Shown here: positions 43,728 through 53,747 of the stretch, piece by piece | How the letters are laid out: each line of letters opens with the position of its first letter | Position numbering within the stretch: position 1 is the stretch's first letter | Source: BMS3ABIN04 sp965554225 | GTDB lineage: Bacteria; Bacteroidota; Ignavibacteria; Ignavibacteriales; Melioribacteraceae | NCBI GenBank assembly: GCA_965554225.1 | Contig: CBEVZC010000001.1 | Coordinates: 1-64,000, forward strand | Direction: 5' to 3' | Length of the DNA stretch: 64,000 nucleotides | Program-made: the position numbers and the translations under genes | The notes under the pieces: generated by a model | What the model saw: the letters and a program-made list of their open reading frames with translations, nothing else | What the model was told of the DNA's origin: nothing | The model's database searches: none

Positions 43728-45552
43728 ATGAATTATCTTTATGATAAAACTCAAACACCAATTTTGCCTTAGCTTTCCCAATAACTTTTACAAGATCCGC
43801 CTCGTTTGCTGTTTTTATTTCTTTTAAGCTTTTGAAATTCTGAAGTAGCTTTTCAGCTATTTTTTCTCCTATTCCTTTTATTTCAAGCAATTCTGTAGTT
43901 AATGTTCTTTTTGATCTTCGATGGCGGTGAAATGTAATTGCAAATCTGTGTGCTTCATCCCGTAAATGCTGAAGTAATTTTAAACTGGATGAAGTTTTGG
44001 GAATAGTCTGCGGTTCGGAAATACCGGGTAAAAAGACTTCTTCCAATCTTTTTGCCAGACCGATTATTTCATAATTTTTTGCTCCGAGTGTTTTTAAAGC
44101 CGAGATTGCGCTTGAAAGTTGACCTTTACCTCCATCTACCATAATCAAATCGGGAAACGGTTCATTGTTTTCCTGAAGTTTACCGTATCTTCGTTCAATT
44201 ATTTCACGCATACTCGCAAAATCATCAGGTCCAACTACACTTTTAATTATAAATTTTCTGTATTTACTTTTCTTAGGTTTTCCGTTTTCAAAAACAACCA
44301 TACTTGCAACCGCATCACTTCCTTGAATATTTGAATTGTCAAAACATTCAATAACTTTCGGAATCTTTTTAAGTCGTAAATCTCTTTTTAAGGATGTGAG
44401 GACATAGGGTAGATTTCCTTCTTTCTTCATGCGCTGAAGTTGAATATCTTTTAATTGTAATATTGCATTTTGTTTACACATGTTGAGTAGAGACTTTGCT
44501 TCACTTTTAATTTTTGGAATAATAAACTTAGTCCTTTTTTCTGCTTTTTCTGATAACCATCTTAATAATGCAGCGCTGTCTTCCGGTTCTTGTTCAATAA
44601 GTATTTTCGGCGGAACCTCAACAAACTCGCCATAATAAAATTTTATAGCCGCATTATAAATCTTAGCCGGATTATCATCAAGTTTAGTAGTAAGTTTCAA
44701 TTGTTTTTTACCGACTAGTTTACCTAATCTGATATTAAGTATAGTCGCAGCTACATCCGTATCTTCAACTGCAATACTTATTACATCTTTATCGTCAACA
44801 TCTGTCGAAACAACTTTTTGTCTTGAAGAATAAATCTCAAGTTGTTTAATTTTATCTCTTAGTTCAGCGGCTTTTTCAAATTTAAAATTTGAAGCTGCAT
44901 CTTCCATTTTTCCCTTCAAATCAGAAATTAGAATGTCAGTTTTCCCTTTAAGTACTTTAATCACTTCATTTACCATATCGTTATATTCATTCTCGCTAAC
45001 TAAACCTTCGCAAGGTCCGTCGCACTTTTTTATATGATAGTCCAAGCAAACCTTTATTTTCTTCTGCTTAATTACTTCATCGTCAATGTAATATTTACAA
45101 CTTCTTATTTTAAATGTTCTATTGATCATTCTTAAAGAAGCTTTCATATTTTTAACATCTGTAAAGGGACCAAAATACTTTGATCCGTCTCTTACCACTT
45201 CTCGCGTAGGAAATATTTGCGGGTAGGGTTCTTTAGTTATTCTGATATAAGGATAAGATTTATCGTCTTTTAAGTTTACGTTATAACGAGGCTTAAGTTT
45301 TTTTATAAGATTATTTTCAAGTACTAATGCTTCAATTTCGTTGTCAGTTATAATAATTTCCAAATTTTCAATTTTACTGACTAATATTTTAGTTTTGAGA
45401 GAATCAAGATGCGATTGGAAATAAGACCTTACACGACTGCGTAAGTTTATAGCTTTACCAACATAAATTATTTTTCCTTTATCATTTTTAAATTGATAAA
45501 CGCCTGGTAAAGCCGGAAGAGCTTCTAATTTTTGTTCAAGCAATTGATTCAT
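43726..45552 (-). CDS. uvrC: excinuclease ABC subunit C
   Basis: A 608-residue nucleotide-excision repair nuclease that cuts on both sides of a lesion after UvrAB loading. The N-terminal GIY-YIG domain reads PGVYQFKNDKGKIIYVGKAINLRSRVRSYF; cysteines CxxxHIKKCDGPC follow in the cysteine-rich part; a UVR segment (FEKAAELRDKIKQLE) lies about residues 205-240; the RNase H-like second nuclease domain has ECFDNSNIQGSDAVASMVV and IMVDGGKGQL; the helix-hairpin-helix pair is at the end (LLEIKGIGEKIAEKLL). Full length. Confidence 0.97.
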   Translation of the reverse strand: MNQLLEQKLEALPALPGVYQFKNDKGKIIYVGKAINLRSRVRSYFQSHLDSLKTKILVSKIENLEIIITDNEIEALVLENNLIKKLKPRYNVNLKDDKSYPYIRITKEPYPQIFPTREVVRDGSKYFGPFTDVKNMKASLRMINRTFKIRSCKYYIDDEVIKQKKIKVCLDYHIKKCDGPCEGLVSENEYNDMVNEVIKVLKGKTDILISDLKGKMEDAASNFKFEKAAELRDKIKQLEIYSSRQKVVSTDVDDKDVISIAVEDTDVAATILNIRLGKLVGKKQLKLTTKLDDNPAKIYNAAIKFYYGEFVEVPPKILIEQEPEDSAALLRWLSEKAEKRTKFIIPKIKSEAKSLLNMCKQNAILQLKDIQLQRMKKEGNLPYVLTSLKRDLRLKKIPKVIECFDNSNIQGSDAVASMVVFENGKPKKSKYRKFIIKSVVGPDDFASMREIIERRYGKLQENNEPFPDLIMVDGGKGQLSSAISALKTLGAKNYEIIGLAKRLEEVFLPGISEPQTIPKTSSSLKLLQHLRDEAHRFAITFHRHRRSKRTLTTELLEIKGIGEKIAEKLLQNFKSLKEIKTANEADLVKVIGKAKAKLVFEFYHKDNS

Positions 45553-45706
45553 AATTTAAATTTAATAAAAGTTGGAAAGTGTAGTGGCTAAATTTGGTAA
45601 AAACTTGAATAATAAATTTGGGTAGAAATACAAAATTAGAATCTATTATTAAATTGAACGTAAATATTCTAAAAAAAAATACTGAAAACAGGAAGATTAA
45701 ATAATA

Positions 45707-46945
45707 CTATTCAAATACATAATTTTTTGGGATAACAACTATACCGGTATCAGTTACCTTGAATTTCTTTTTATCTTTTTCAGGGTCAAATCCAATTTCA
45801 ACTCCTTCCGGAACGACTACGTTTTTATCCATAATCGTTCTTCTTATTCTGGAGTGTCTGCCGATATTACAATTATCCATTATGATAGAATCTGTAATAT
45901 AGGAATATGAGTTTATTCTAACGTTTGGTCCTAGAATTGACCTTTCAACAAGTCCGCCGGAAATTATGGTTCCGTCGGTAATTAGTGAGCTAAGTGCACG
46001 CCCAACTCTTTCTCCCTCGTGCGATAATGTTTTAGCCGGAGGATACTGCTGCTGCCTTGTTCTAATAGGCCAGTCAACATCATAAAGGTTAAACTCGGGA
46101 TTAACGCTTATTAAATCCATACTCGCTGCATAGTAACTGTCAATAGTACCAACATCAACCCAATAAGGTTTATCCTTGTGATTTTCATCCTCGAATCGAT
46201 AAGCATACATATCATAACCTTCTTTCAGCATGAAAGGAATAATGTTTTTCCCGAAATCTTCATACGGTAAATTTTTATCGATCATTTTTTTGAAGACAGA
46301 GATTAGAACTTCAATGTTGAAAATATAAATTCCCATATTTATAAGAGAATACCCTGGTCGGCTAGGAATTTCCGGAGGTTCGTCCGGTTTCTCTATGAAT
46401 GAAAGGACTTTATAATCTTTATCAATTTCAATAACTCCAAATCTGTTTGCCTGATCTTTTTTAGTAACAATAGTGGCTATTGAGAAATCAGCTTTTTTCT
46501 CAACATGATATTGTGTCATTTTAAGGTAATCCATTTTATAGATGTGATCGCCGGAAAGAATTAATACCCAATTATTGTATTCTGGTTCTAAAAGATTTAA
46601 ATTTTGATAAATGGCATCTGCCGTTCCTCTATACCATTCGTTTCCTACTTTGTGTTGGGGTGGAACGGAAAAAATAAATTCGCGTAGTTCGGGATGGAAA
46701 ATATTCCAAGCTTCATAAAGATGCCTGCTCAGCGAATCCGATTTGTACTGTGTTAAAACATATATTTGGCGAAGACCTGAGTTCAAACAATTTGAAAGAG
46801 CAAAATCGATAATTCTGTATTTACCGCCGAAGGAAACCGAAGGTTTAGTTCTATACTCTGTTAATGGATACAAACGCTGACCCATGCCGCCGGCAAGAAT
46901 CATTGTCATTGTGTCTCTTACTAATGAAGAACCTATAAACGACAT
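45707..46945 (-). CDS. glgC: glucose-1-phosphate adenylyltransferase
   Basis: A 412-residue ADP-glucose pyrophosphorylase that makes ADP-glucose for glycogen. Marks: AGGMGQRLYPLTEYRTKP with the nucleotide-binding lysine, GKYRIIDFALSNCLNSG, GNEWYRGTADAIYQN, SGDHIYKMDY, FIEKP, and the left-handed beta-helix C-terminus (IISGGLVERSILGPNVRI, NCNIGRHSRI). The allosteric region typical of GlgC is present. It is a single gene, with its promoter in the 102-base divergent gap to the M1 peptidase gene. No glgA or glgB is in the window. Confidence 0.95.
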   Translation of the reverse strand: MSFIGSSLVRDTMTMILAGGMGQRLYPLTEYRTKPSVSFGGKYRIIDFALSNCLNSGLRQIYVLTQYKSDSLSRHLYEAWNIFHPELREFIFSVPPQHKVGNEWYRGTADAIYQNLNLLEPEYNNWVLILSGDHIYKMDYLKMTQYHVEKKADFSIATIVTKKDQANRFGVIEIDKDYKVLSFIEKPDEPPEIPSRPGYSLINMGIYIFNIEVLISVFKKMIDKNLPYEDFGKNIIPFMLKEGYDMYAYRFEDENHKDKPYWVDVGTIDSYYAASMDLISVNPEFNLYDVDWPIRTRQQQYPPAKTLSHEGERVGRALSSLITDGTIISGGLVERSILGPNVRINSYSYITDSIIMDNCNIGRHSRIRRTIMDKNVVVPEGVEIGFDPEKDKKKFKVTDTGIVVIPKNYVFE

Positions 46946-47047
46946 ATTTATTCTCTAATTATGGTGAGTTTTTTTATAATCAGTTAATGTATAAATTCGT
47001 AAATTAAAGAACTAAAAGTTGTAATATGATATTTAATTATATAAGAC

Positions 47048-48736
47048 ATGAAAGTCAAGAAAAATAAAATACTATTGTCAATTGGATTACTAATTTTTTT
47101 AGTAATAATTGTTTTTTCTGTTCTAAAACCGTCATTTATACAATTCAATTCTGAAAATGTTCAACTTGTTTTAAAAGGTAAAAGTGCATTTACAAGTTAT
47201 AATAAATTGAATCAAAAAAATCTTGATATACTTCATTACGATTTGAATTTTAACCTATTTTCTAAAAAAAATGAAATAAAAGCTTCGTGTACAATACTGG
47301 CAAAAATTAATGAGTTAAAATCAAATAAGATTATACTAAATTTTTATGATAATATGAAAATTGAAAAAGTATTGCTCAATAATATCAAAGCTCCTTTTTC
47401 GAGAGATAGTAAACATTTATTTATTTCAAGAAACGATATTACTAAAGATACGGTTTCAATTTACATTCAATACTCAGGTACTCCTAAAAGTTTAGGATTC
47501 GGTAGCTTTAATTTTAAACGTTTTAAAAAAGAACCGGTGGTTTATACTTTAAGTGAACCTATATTTGCTTCCACTTGGTTTCCTTGCAATGATATTCCAA
47601 TCGATAAAGCTACTGCGGATATAAAAATAACTAATGACTCTTCATTCGTTTCCGTTTCAAACGGGAAGTTGGTTGATATAGTAAGTAGCAGAGGAAAAAA
47701 AACTTACCATTGGAAAACTGTTTACCCTATTTCAACTTACTTAATTTCAATTTTTTCTGCCGATTACGATCATTTTAGTCAGAAGTATATTTCGTTGAAT
47801 AAGCAAGATACTATGAATATAGAATATTTTTCCTTTCCGGAACACACCAAATTAGCTAAGGTCGATTTTTCAGTTAACTTAAAAATATTGAAATATTTTT
47901 CATCATTGTTTGGGGAATATCCGTTTATAAAAGAAAAATATGGTGTTGCAGAATTTTTATGGCCTTTGGGAGCCATGGAAAATCAAACAATTACCGGAAT
48001 CGGTGCAAATTTTATTGGCGGAAGGAAATTCTTTAATGATATTTATATTCACGAGTTAGCTCATCAGTGGTGGGGAAATGCGGTAACATTGAAAACCTGG
48101 AAAGATATTTGGTTAAACGAAGGATTTGCAACTTATTCCGAAGCGCTCTATTTTGAACATGAAAGCGGGAAAGATGCATTAATTTCAACTTTGATTTCTA
48201 AGTTCGGCGAGTTCGAAGGGAAAACACTTTACGATCCGGGAATTAAACTTTTTGATAAAATAGTCTATAATAAAGGCGCTTGGGTCTTGCACATGTTAAG
48301 AAGAGAACTTGGCGATGAGCAGTTTTTTCAAGTTTTACGGAACTATTACGAAACATTTAAGTATAAAAATGCATCGACTGAAGATTTTAAACAAATTTGT
48401 GAAAATGTTTCACAAAAAGATTTGAATTACTTCTTTGATCAATGGGTATGCAAAGGAAAAGGAATTTTAAAAGTGGATTATAGTCTTGAATCAGATTCAC
48501 TTTCTGACAATAGATTTGTAAATAAGCTGCACATAACCCAAGTTCAAAGCGGATATAATGTTTATAGTTTCTTGTTGGATATGAAGTTTAGAATGCAAAA
48601 TGGTGAAAGTTTTGCAAAACACTACAGAATAAAAACGAAAGATACAATTTTAACGTTTAATTCAAATTCACTTGTTTGGGATGTTGTTCCGGATACTGAA
48701 AGTTGGTTGTTAGCTAAATTTATAAAGAAAAATTAG
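47048..48736 (+). CDS. M1-family zinc aminopeptidase
   Basis: A 562-residue membrane-anchored or exported peptidase of the gluzincin M1 family. An N-terminal hydrophobic segment (8-27) anchors or exports it. The substrate-N-terminus motif is GAMENQTITG and the zinc site HELAHQWWGN plus WLNEGFATYSEAL. It lacks the long helical C-terminal domain of PepN-type enzymes, fitting the shorter M1 form of this phylum, with a beta-rich tail instead. It trims amino acids from peptides in the periplasm or at the surface. Confidence 0.92.
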   Translation: MKVKKNKILLSIGLLIFLVIIVFSVLKPSFIQFNSENVQLVLKGKSAFTSYNKLNQKNLDILHYDLNFNLFSKKNEIKASCTILAKINELKSNKIILNFYDNMKIEKVLLNNIKAPFSRDSKHLFISRNDITKDTVSIYIQYSGTPKSLGFGSFNFKRFKKEPVVYTLSEPIFASTWFPCNDIPIDKATADIKITNDSSFVSVSNGKLVDIVSSRGKKTYHWKTVYPISTYLISIFSADYDHFSQKYISLNKQDTMNIEYFSFPEHTKLAKVDFSVNLKILKYFSSLFGEYPFIKEKYGVAEFLWPLGAMENQTITGIGANFIGGRKFFNDIYIHELAHQWWGNAVTLKTWKDIWLNEGFATYSEALYFEHESGKDALISTLISKFGEFEGKTLYDPGIKLFDKIVYNKGAWVLHMLRRELGDEQFFQVLRNYYETFKYKNASTEDFKQICENVSQKDLNYFFDQWVCKGKGILKVDYSLESDSLSDNRFVNKLHITQVQSGYNVYSFLLDMKFRMQNGESFAKHYRIKTKDTILTFNSNSLVWDVVPDTESWLLAKFIKKN

Positions 48737-48813
48737 GAACGATCTTAAATTATTAAATTCCTTATTCTGTTTAATTTTCTTAAATTTCAACTTATTAAAA
48801 AAACGAATTAATA

Positions 48814-49536
48814 TTGTCTGAAACTGCATTTTTTATATCTGATTTACATTTAGGACTCGAATCTCCGCAGAAGGAAAAAATTAAGGAAAGAAAGCTTGTC
48901 GAGTTTCTAAAATTTTCAATCGGGAAAACCGATAAGCTTTTTATTGTAGGCGATCTGTTTGATTATTGGTTTGAATACAAGAGAGTTATTCAAAAAGGTT
49001 TTTTCAGAACTTTAACGGCACTCCAAAATTTAACGGAATCCGGAGTTGAGGTAAATTATTTAATCGGTAATCACGATTTCTTACATAGAAATTTTTTTAG
49101 TAAAGAAATTGGTGTTAATCTTTATCAAACGGAATTAACTATAGAAATTAACAGGAAGAAGTTCTTTATAGCACATGGAGACGGACTGGTTGAAAATGAC
49201 TTTGGATACAAGGTATTAAAGAAAATTCTAAGGAGCAAAGTCACTCAGCGAATGTATTCTATGCTTCATCCGGATTTTGGAATTTGGTTGGCAAGTTCGA
49301 CAAGTAAAAATAGCCGGTCTTATACAGGTCAAAAAGATTATGGCGAAAACGATGGTTTGCTTAAAACAGCACGTTTAAAAATTGACGAAGGATTTGATTA
49401 TGTTATTTTTGGCCACACGCATGTTAAGCGTTTTGAAGGATATAAAAACGGATTTTATGTAAATTTAGGATCTTGGTTGGAAAACCCTTGTTATGGTAAG
49501 TTTGCAGATAATAATTTCCAAATTATTAATTGGTAG
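48814..49536 (+). CDS. lpxH: UDP-2,3-diacylglucosamine diphosphatase LpxH-like
   Basis: A 240-residue calcineurin-like phosphoesterase. Metal motifs: SDLHLG, GDLFDYWFEY, GNHDFL, AHGDGL and GHTHVKRF, the exact order and spacing of LpxH, which cleaves UDP-2,3-diacylglucosamine to lipid X in lipid A synthesis at the inner membrane. Start is TTG 48814 without a strong ribosome site. LpxH2-type paralogues look alike, so the symbol is probable rather than certain. It precedes the PBP1A-type gene by three bases. Confidence 0.87.
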   Translation: MSETAFFISDLHLGLESPQKEKIKERKLVEFLKFSIGKTDKLFIVGDLFDYWFEYKRVIQKGFFRTLTALQNLTESGVEVNYLIGNHDFLHRNFFSKEIGVNLYQTELTIEINRKKFFIAHGDGLVENDFGYKVLKKILRSKVTQRMYSMLHPDFGIWLASSTSKNSRSYTGQKDYGENDGLLKTARLKIDEGFDYVIFGHTHVKRFEGYKNGFYVNLGSWLENPCYGKFADNNFQIINW

Positions 49537-49539
49537 AAA

Positions 49540-51846
49540 ATGTCTCAAGAAAATAATAAGAAAGAGAAAAAATTTAATAAAAAAATAAAAAAAAGAGTCG
49601 GTTGGTCAATAGTATCATTACTGTTTGTTGTGTTAGTTATTGCCGGTTACTTCTTTTACCAGCATATTGTTAGCGGTTTACCTTCGCTGGATCAATTGGA
49701 AAATCCTAAACAAAGTTTAGCAAGCAATGTCTTTAGTTCAGACGGTCAAAAAATAGGTCAGTACTTCAGACAAAATAGAATAGAAACCAATATTGATAGT
49801 TTACCGCCGTATGTTGTAGAAGCACTTGTTTCTACCGAAGATAGAAGTTTTTATAAACATTGGGGCGTTGATCTTCAGCGTTTTATAAAAGCAATGTTTA
49901 AAAATATCTTTCTATTCAAACGCGAAGGCGCTAGTACAATAACTCAACAGCTAGCAAAAAATTTATATTCACTTAAAGTTACAAAGGAAAACTTATTCCA
50001 AACCGGAGTAAGAAAAATTAGAGAATGGATAACTGCGGTTCAAATTGAAAAGACTTATACCAAACGAGAAATTTTAGAGATGTATTTTAATACTTCGTAT
50101 TTCGGTAACCGTGCATATGGGATTGAAATGGCATCTCAAATATATTTCAATAAGCGTGCAGAAGAATTAACATTGCCTGAAGCAGCCGTTCTGATTGCTT
50201 TGTTAAAATCTTCAGTTTATTATAATCCTAAACGCCATTATGAAAATTCATTAAGACGTAGAAATTTAGTAATGCATAACATGGTGGTAACGGGCGATTT
50301 AACTCAAGATGAATATGACAAGCTGAAAAAAGAACCTATTAAATTAGTAAAATATAAGTTTGCCGGTGGTGTACAGAGTGTAATTGCTCCTCATTTTGTT
50401 GAGTATGTGCGTCAGAAATTGGATAAATTATCTGATAAATATCATTATGATCTTTATGAAGATGGTTTAACTATAACTACTTCTTTAGATACTCGTATGC
50501 AGAGAATTGCAAATCGTGTAGTAAAGGAACACTTAGATGAATTCCAGAAAAAGTTTGATAAATATTGGAAATGGAATAAACACAGAGATATTCTTACAGA
50601 TATTGTTAACAAAGCTATTAAAAGTAGGAGAGATTACTTACTTGCATCAAATGAAGAAAAGAATAAAATAATTAAAAAACTTTGGAAAGATACAGCATTT
50701 ATCGATTCCGTAAAAAAAATAGCGCAAACTATAGAAGTTGGATTTGTAGTTTTAGATGTTAAAAATGGCGAAATTAAAGCTATGGTCGGCGGTCGTAATC
50801 AAGATTTTAGTTACGGCCTTAATCATGTGACCCAAATTCGCAGGCAGCCTGGTTCGGCATTCAAACCTATCGTTTATACTGTTGCTCTTGATAATGGCCT
50901 TTATCCGGCTTATCCAATTCTTGATCAAGAATTTGTTTACGGCAGCGATAAATGGAACCCGCATAACTTTGATAAATCGGTAAATGGTTTTTTAACGTTA
51001 AGAGACGGATTAAGGAATTCAGTAAACTTAATCAGTGCAAGATTAATTATCGAAGGTTATGCCCCGTTATATCAGATAGGACAGTACGCAGATAAACTGG
51101 GGATTACTACAAAATTGGATTTAGTCCCTTCAATAGCATTAGGCACTTCACTTGTAATTCCTCTGGATTTAGTTAGTGTATATGCCACTTTTGCCAATCA
51201 TGGAATTCATAACGAGCCTCTGGGCATAACTCAAATAGAAGATAAAAACGGAATACTTCTTGCTAACTTTTTTCCCAAAACAAGAGCAGCAATTTCGGAA
51301 GATACCGATTTTCTGATTACTAATATGCTGGAAACCGTAATTAACGAAGGAACGGGTATTAGAACAAGAGTGATTCATCATTTTATGAGACCGGCTGCCG
51401 GGAAAACAGGTACTACTCAAGATTATGGTGATGCATGGTTTATGGGATTTACTCCTCAATTAGCTGCTGGAGTTTGGGTTGGCTTTGACGACAGGCGGAT
51501 TACGTTTACAGGTTCCTACGGTCAAGGTGCAAAAGCTGCAAATCCTATCTGGTCAAATTTTATGAGGGAAGTGTACGATTCACTTCAAATTCCGGAAGAG
51601 GATTTCCAAATGCCGGAAAGCGGAAATATTGTTCAAGTTAAGTTTTGTAAGGAATCAATCTATAAATACGGTGATCCTAAACTTTATTCACAAGATTGTG
51701 AATCGGGTGCTCTCAGCGATTATATTAATATAAAGGACGTTCCTAAAACCTTTAATGCCGAAAGAGATTCTAGAATAAAAGTATTCTCGAAATATTGGAA
51801 AGCCGATAGTCTTTCTCACGAAGCATTGGAAATTGATGAGGAATGA
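49540..51846 (+). CDS. penicillin-binding protein 1A-type transglycosylase/transpeptidase
   Basis: A 768-residue class A PBP that polymerises and cross-links peptidoglycan. Cytoplasmic basic N-terminus (about 25 residues), membrane helix (27-47), then the GT51 domain with the catalytic glutamate E100 in STEDRSFYKH, and REGASTITQQLAKNLY, and REILEMYFNTSYFGN. The transpeptidase domain has S439-A-F-K442, SVNL and KTGTT (about residue 625), plus GDAWFMGF. The length and order are those of PBP1A (mrcA/ponA). It is adjacent to lpxH, an envelope gene pair. Confidence 0.95.
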   Translation: MSQENNKKEKKFNKKIKKRVGWSIVSLLFVVLVIAGYFFYQHIVSGLPSLDQLENPKQSLASNVFSSDGQKIGQYFRQNRIETNIDSLPPYVVEALVSTEDRSFYKHWGVDLQRFIKAMFKNIFLFKREGASTITQQLAKNLYSLKVTKENLFQTGVRKIREWITAVQIEKTYTKREILEMYFNTSYFGNRAYGIEMASQIYFNKRAEELTLPEAAVLIALLKSSVYYNPKRHYENSLRRRNLVMHNMVVTGDLTQDEYDKLKKEPIKLVKYKFAGGVQSVIAPHFVEYVRQKLDKLSDKYHYDLYEDGLTITTSLDTRMQRIANRVVKEHLDEFQKKFDKYWKWNKHRDILTDIVNKAIKSRRDYLLASNEEKNKIIKKLWKDTAFIDSVKKIAQTIEVGFVVLDVKNGEIKAMVGGRNQDFSYGLNHVTQIRRQPGSAFKPIVYTVALDNGLYPAYPILDQEFVYGSDKWNPHNFDKSVNGFLTLRDGLRNSVNLISARLIIEGYAPLYQIGQYADKLGITTKLDLVPSIALGTSLVIPLDLVSVYATFANHGIHNEPLGITQIEDKNGILLANFFPKTRAAISEDTDFLITNMLETVINEGTGIRTRVIHHFMRPAAGKTGTTQDYGDAWFMGFTPQLAAGVWVGFDDRRITFTGSYGQGAKAANPIWSNFMREVYDSLQIPEEDFQMPESGNIVQVKFCKESIYKYGDPKLYSQDCESGALSDYINIKDVPKTFNAERDSRIKVFSKYWKADSLSHEALEIDEE

Positions 51847-51949
51847 ATTTTGTTTATATCGGACAGTTAATTAACTTTGCGTTCTAATTTTTCGTACTTG
51901 ACAGTTAACAAAAACGTTATACTGAAAAATTTAATATAAGTCCATTATT

Positions 51950-52033
51950 GCCCGGATGGCGGAATTGGTAGACGCGCTAGGTTCAGGACCTAGTGGGAGC
52001 AATCTCGTGCAGGTTCGAGTCCTGTTCCGGGCA
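51950..52033 (+). tRNA. tRNA-Leu (anticodon CAG)
   Basis: Acceptor stem GCCCGGA (51950-51956) pairs with TCCGGGC (52026-52032), discriminator A. The anticodon arm CTAGG-TTCAGGA-CCTAG shows anticodon CAG. A long variable arm (TGGGAGCAATCTCGTG) marks a class II tRNA, and the T arm is CAGGTTCGAGTCCTG. CCA is not encoded. The hpnC gene starts 20 bases downstream with no terminator between. Confidence 0.97.
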
Positions 52034-52053
52034 CACATTTTAAGTAAAATTAA

Positions 52054-52902
52054 ATGAATAATGATTTAGATATTGCTTATAATAATGCCCTGAATTTTGC
52101 AAAATCCCACTACGAAAATTTTCCGGTCGTATCATTTCTTATTCCTAAAAAATTAAGAAAGCATATTGCAATTGTATACCAATTTGCCCGTCAAGCTGAT
52201 GATATTTCCGATGAGGGTAATTTAACTCATGAAGAACGTCTAACACAACTAAATAAATTCACAACTGGTTTTTCAAATGCATTAAACGGAAATTACTCAA
52301 ATGATTTCTGGAATGCATTAGTATCTACCATAAATCAATTTAATCTTACGCATCAACTATTTTTCGATCTGCTTACGGCATTTAAACAAGATATCACTAA
52401 AAAAAGATACAAGGATTATGAAGAATTGTTAAACTACTGCAAACACTCTGCAAATCCCGTTGGTAGAATAATTTTAGAACTTTTCGATGTTAGAGATGAA
52501 GCGTCAATGATTTATTCCGATAAAATTTGTACAGCTTTGCAGCTTACGAATTTTTACCAAGATGTAAAAGTTGATTTCGAGAAAGATAGAATTTATTTGC
52601 CTGAAGATGAAATGAAAAATTTTGGTGTAGACAAAAATATATTTACGTTAAGCAAAATAAATAGTAACTTTGAAAAATTGTTATTGTTTCAAATTAATAG
52701 AACCAGACAATTATTTAATGAAGGGAAGAAATTACTAAGTAACTTACCAGGTTTGCTTAAATACGAAATTAAGTGGACAATTTCAGGCGGCGAAGAGATT
52801 CTGAATAAAATTGAAAAGTTAGATTTTGATGTTCTTAATAAAAGACCAAAACTAAGTAAGATTGACTATTTTTTAATATTAATTAAAACTTTTGTACAAT
52901 GA
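52054..52902 (+). CDS. hpnC: squalene synthase-like HpnC
   Basis: A 282-residue member of the squalene/phytoene synthase family. Both metal-binding aspartate motifs are present: FARQADDISDEG and FYQDVKVDFEKDR. In the HpnCDE route, HpnD makes presqualene diphosphate, HpnC turns it into hydroxysqualene and HpnE reduces it to squalene. The N-terminal HYENFPVVSFLIPKKLRKHI matches HpnC rather than phytoene synthase. Its stop overlaps hpnD by four bases, and hpnE follows, which settles the assignment. Confidence 0.9.
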   Translation: MNNDLDIAYNNALNFAKSHYENFPVVSFLIPKKLRKHIAIVYQFARQADDISDEGNLTHEERLTQLNKFTTGFSNALNGNYSNDFWNALVSTINQFNLTHQLFFDLLTAFKQDITKKRYKDYEELLNYCKHSANPVGRIILELFDVRDEASMIYSDKICTALQLTNFYQDVKVDFEKDRIYLPEDEMKNFGVDKNIFTLSKINSNFEKLLLFQINRTRQLFNEGKKLLSNLPGLLKYEIKWTISGGEEILNKIEKLDFDVLNKRPKLSKIDYFLILIKTFVQ

Positions 52903-53747
52903 AAAATTCCTCATCAGCTAAAGAAATTGCAAAAAAAAGCAGAAGTAGTTTTTATTATACTTTTAGCTTGTTGCCTCCTGAAAAAAGAGAAGCAATGAAT
53001 CATGTTTATGCTTTTTGCAGACATACTGATGACATAGTAGACGAAGGTCTTGAGCCAGAGGATGTTAAATTTGATAACTTGAGGAAATGGCGTTTAGAAC
53101 TTAACAAATCATTAAGTGGAAATTCCGAATATCCTTTATTAAATAAACTTGCCGGAACAATCAAAAAGTTTAATATTCCGTTAGAACCGTTTTACGATTT
53201 GATTTCAGGCGTGGAAATGGATTTGCAGCAAAATAGGTTTCTTAGTTTTAATGATTTGAAAAAGTATTGTTATAATGTGGCTTCCACGGTCGGACTAATG
53301 AGCATTCCCATATTCGGGTATAAAAAAGAATCTACAAAAGATTATGCAATACATCTTGGAATGGCATTACAGCTTACAAATATTTTACGGGATGTAAAAA
53401 TTGATGCTAGTCATGGTAGAATATATTTACCTAAAGAAGATTTAAAAAGATTTAATTATAGCGAGCAGAATTTATTTAATAATGTTTATAATGAAAATTT
53501 TGTGTCGCTTATGCGGTTTGAAGCAAAACGGGCAGAGGAGTTTTATGAAGCTGCTAATGCATGTTTAGATGACAAAGAAAAGCCGGCTTTATTTGCTGCC
53601 AGAGCAATGCAGCATATTTATTATAGACTTTTGAAAAAAATGCAGGCTAAGAATTTTAATGTATTTGAAAAAAACATTAGTGTTTCAAAATTTGATAAAG
53701 TTGCAATAGCAGTTGGCGTTTGGCTTAAATATAGATTAGTTTATTAA
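52899..53747 (+). CDS. hpnD: presqualene diphosphate synthase HpnD
   Basis: A 282-residue squalene/phytoene synthase family member that joins two farnesyl diphosphates to presqualene diphosphate. Marks: KKSRSSFYYTFSLLPPEKREAM, AFCRHTDDIVDEG (first DDxxD), YCYNVASTVGLMSIPIFG, NILRDVKIDASHGRIYLP (second). ATG 52899 overlaps hpnC, and hpnE's ATG 53748 immediately follows this gene's stop, indicating a strictly coupled operon. Confidence 0.9.
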   Translation: MKNSSSAKEIAKKSRSSFYYTFSLLPPEKREAMNHVYAFCRHTDDIVDEGLEPEDVKFDNLRKWRLELNKSLSGNSEYPLLNKLAGTIKKFNIPLEPFYDLISGVEMDLQQNRFLSFNDLKKYCYNVASTVGLMSIPIFGYKKESTKDYAIHLGMALQLTNILRDVKIDASHGRIYLPKEDLKRFNYSEQNLFNNVYNENFVSLMRFEAKRAEEFYEAANACLDDKEKPALFAARAMQHIYYRLLKKMQAKNFNVFEKNISVSKFDKVAIAVGVWLKYRLVY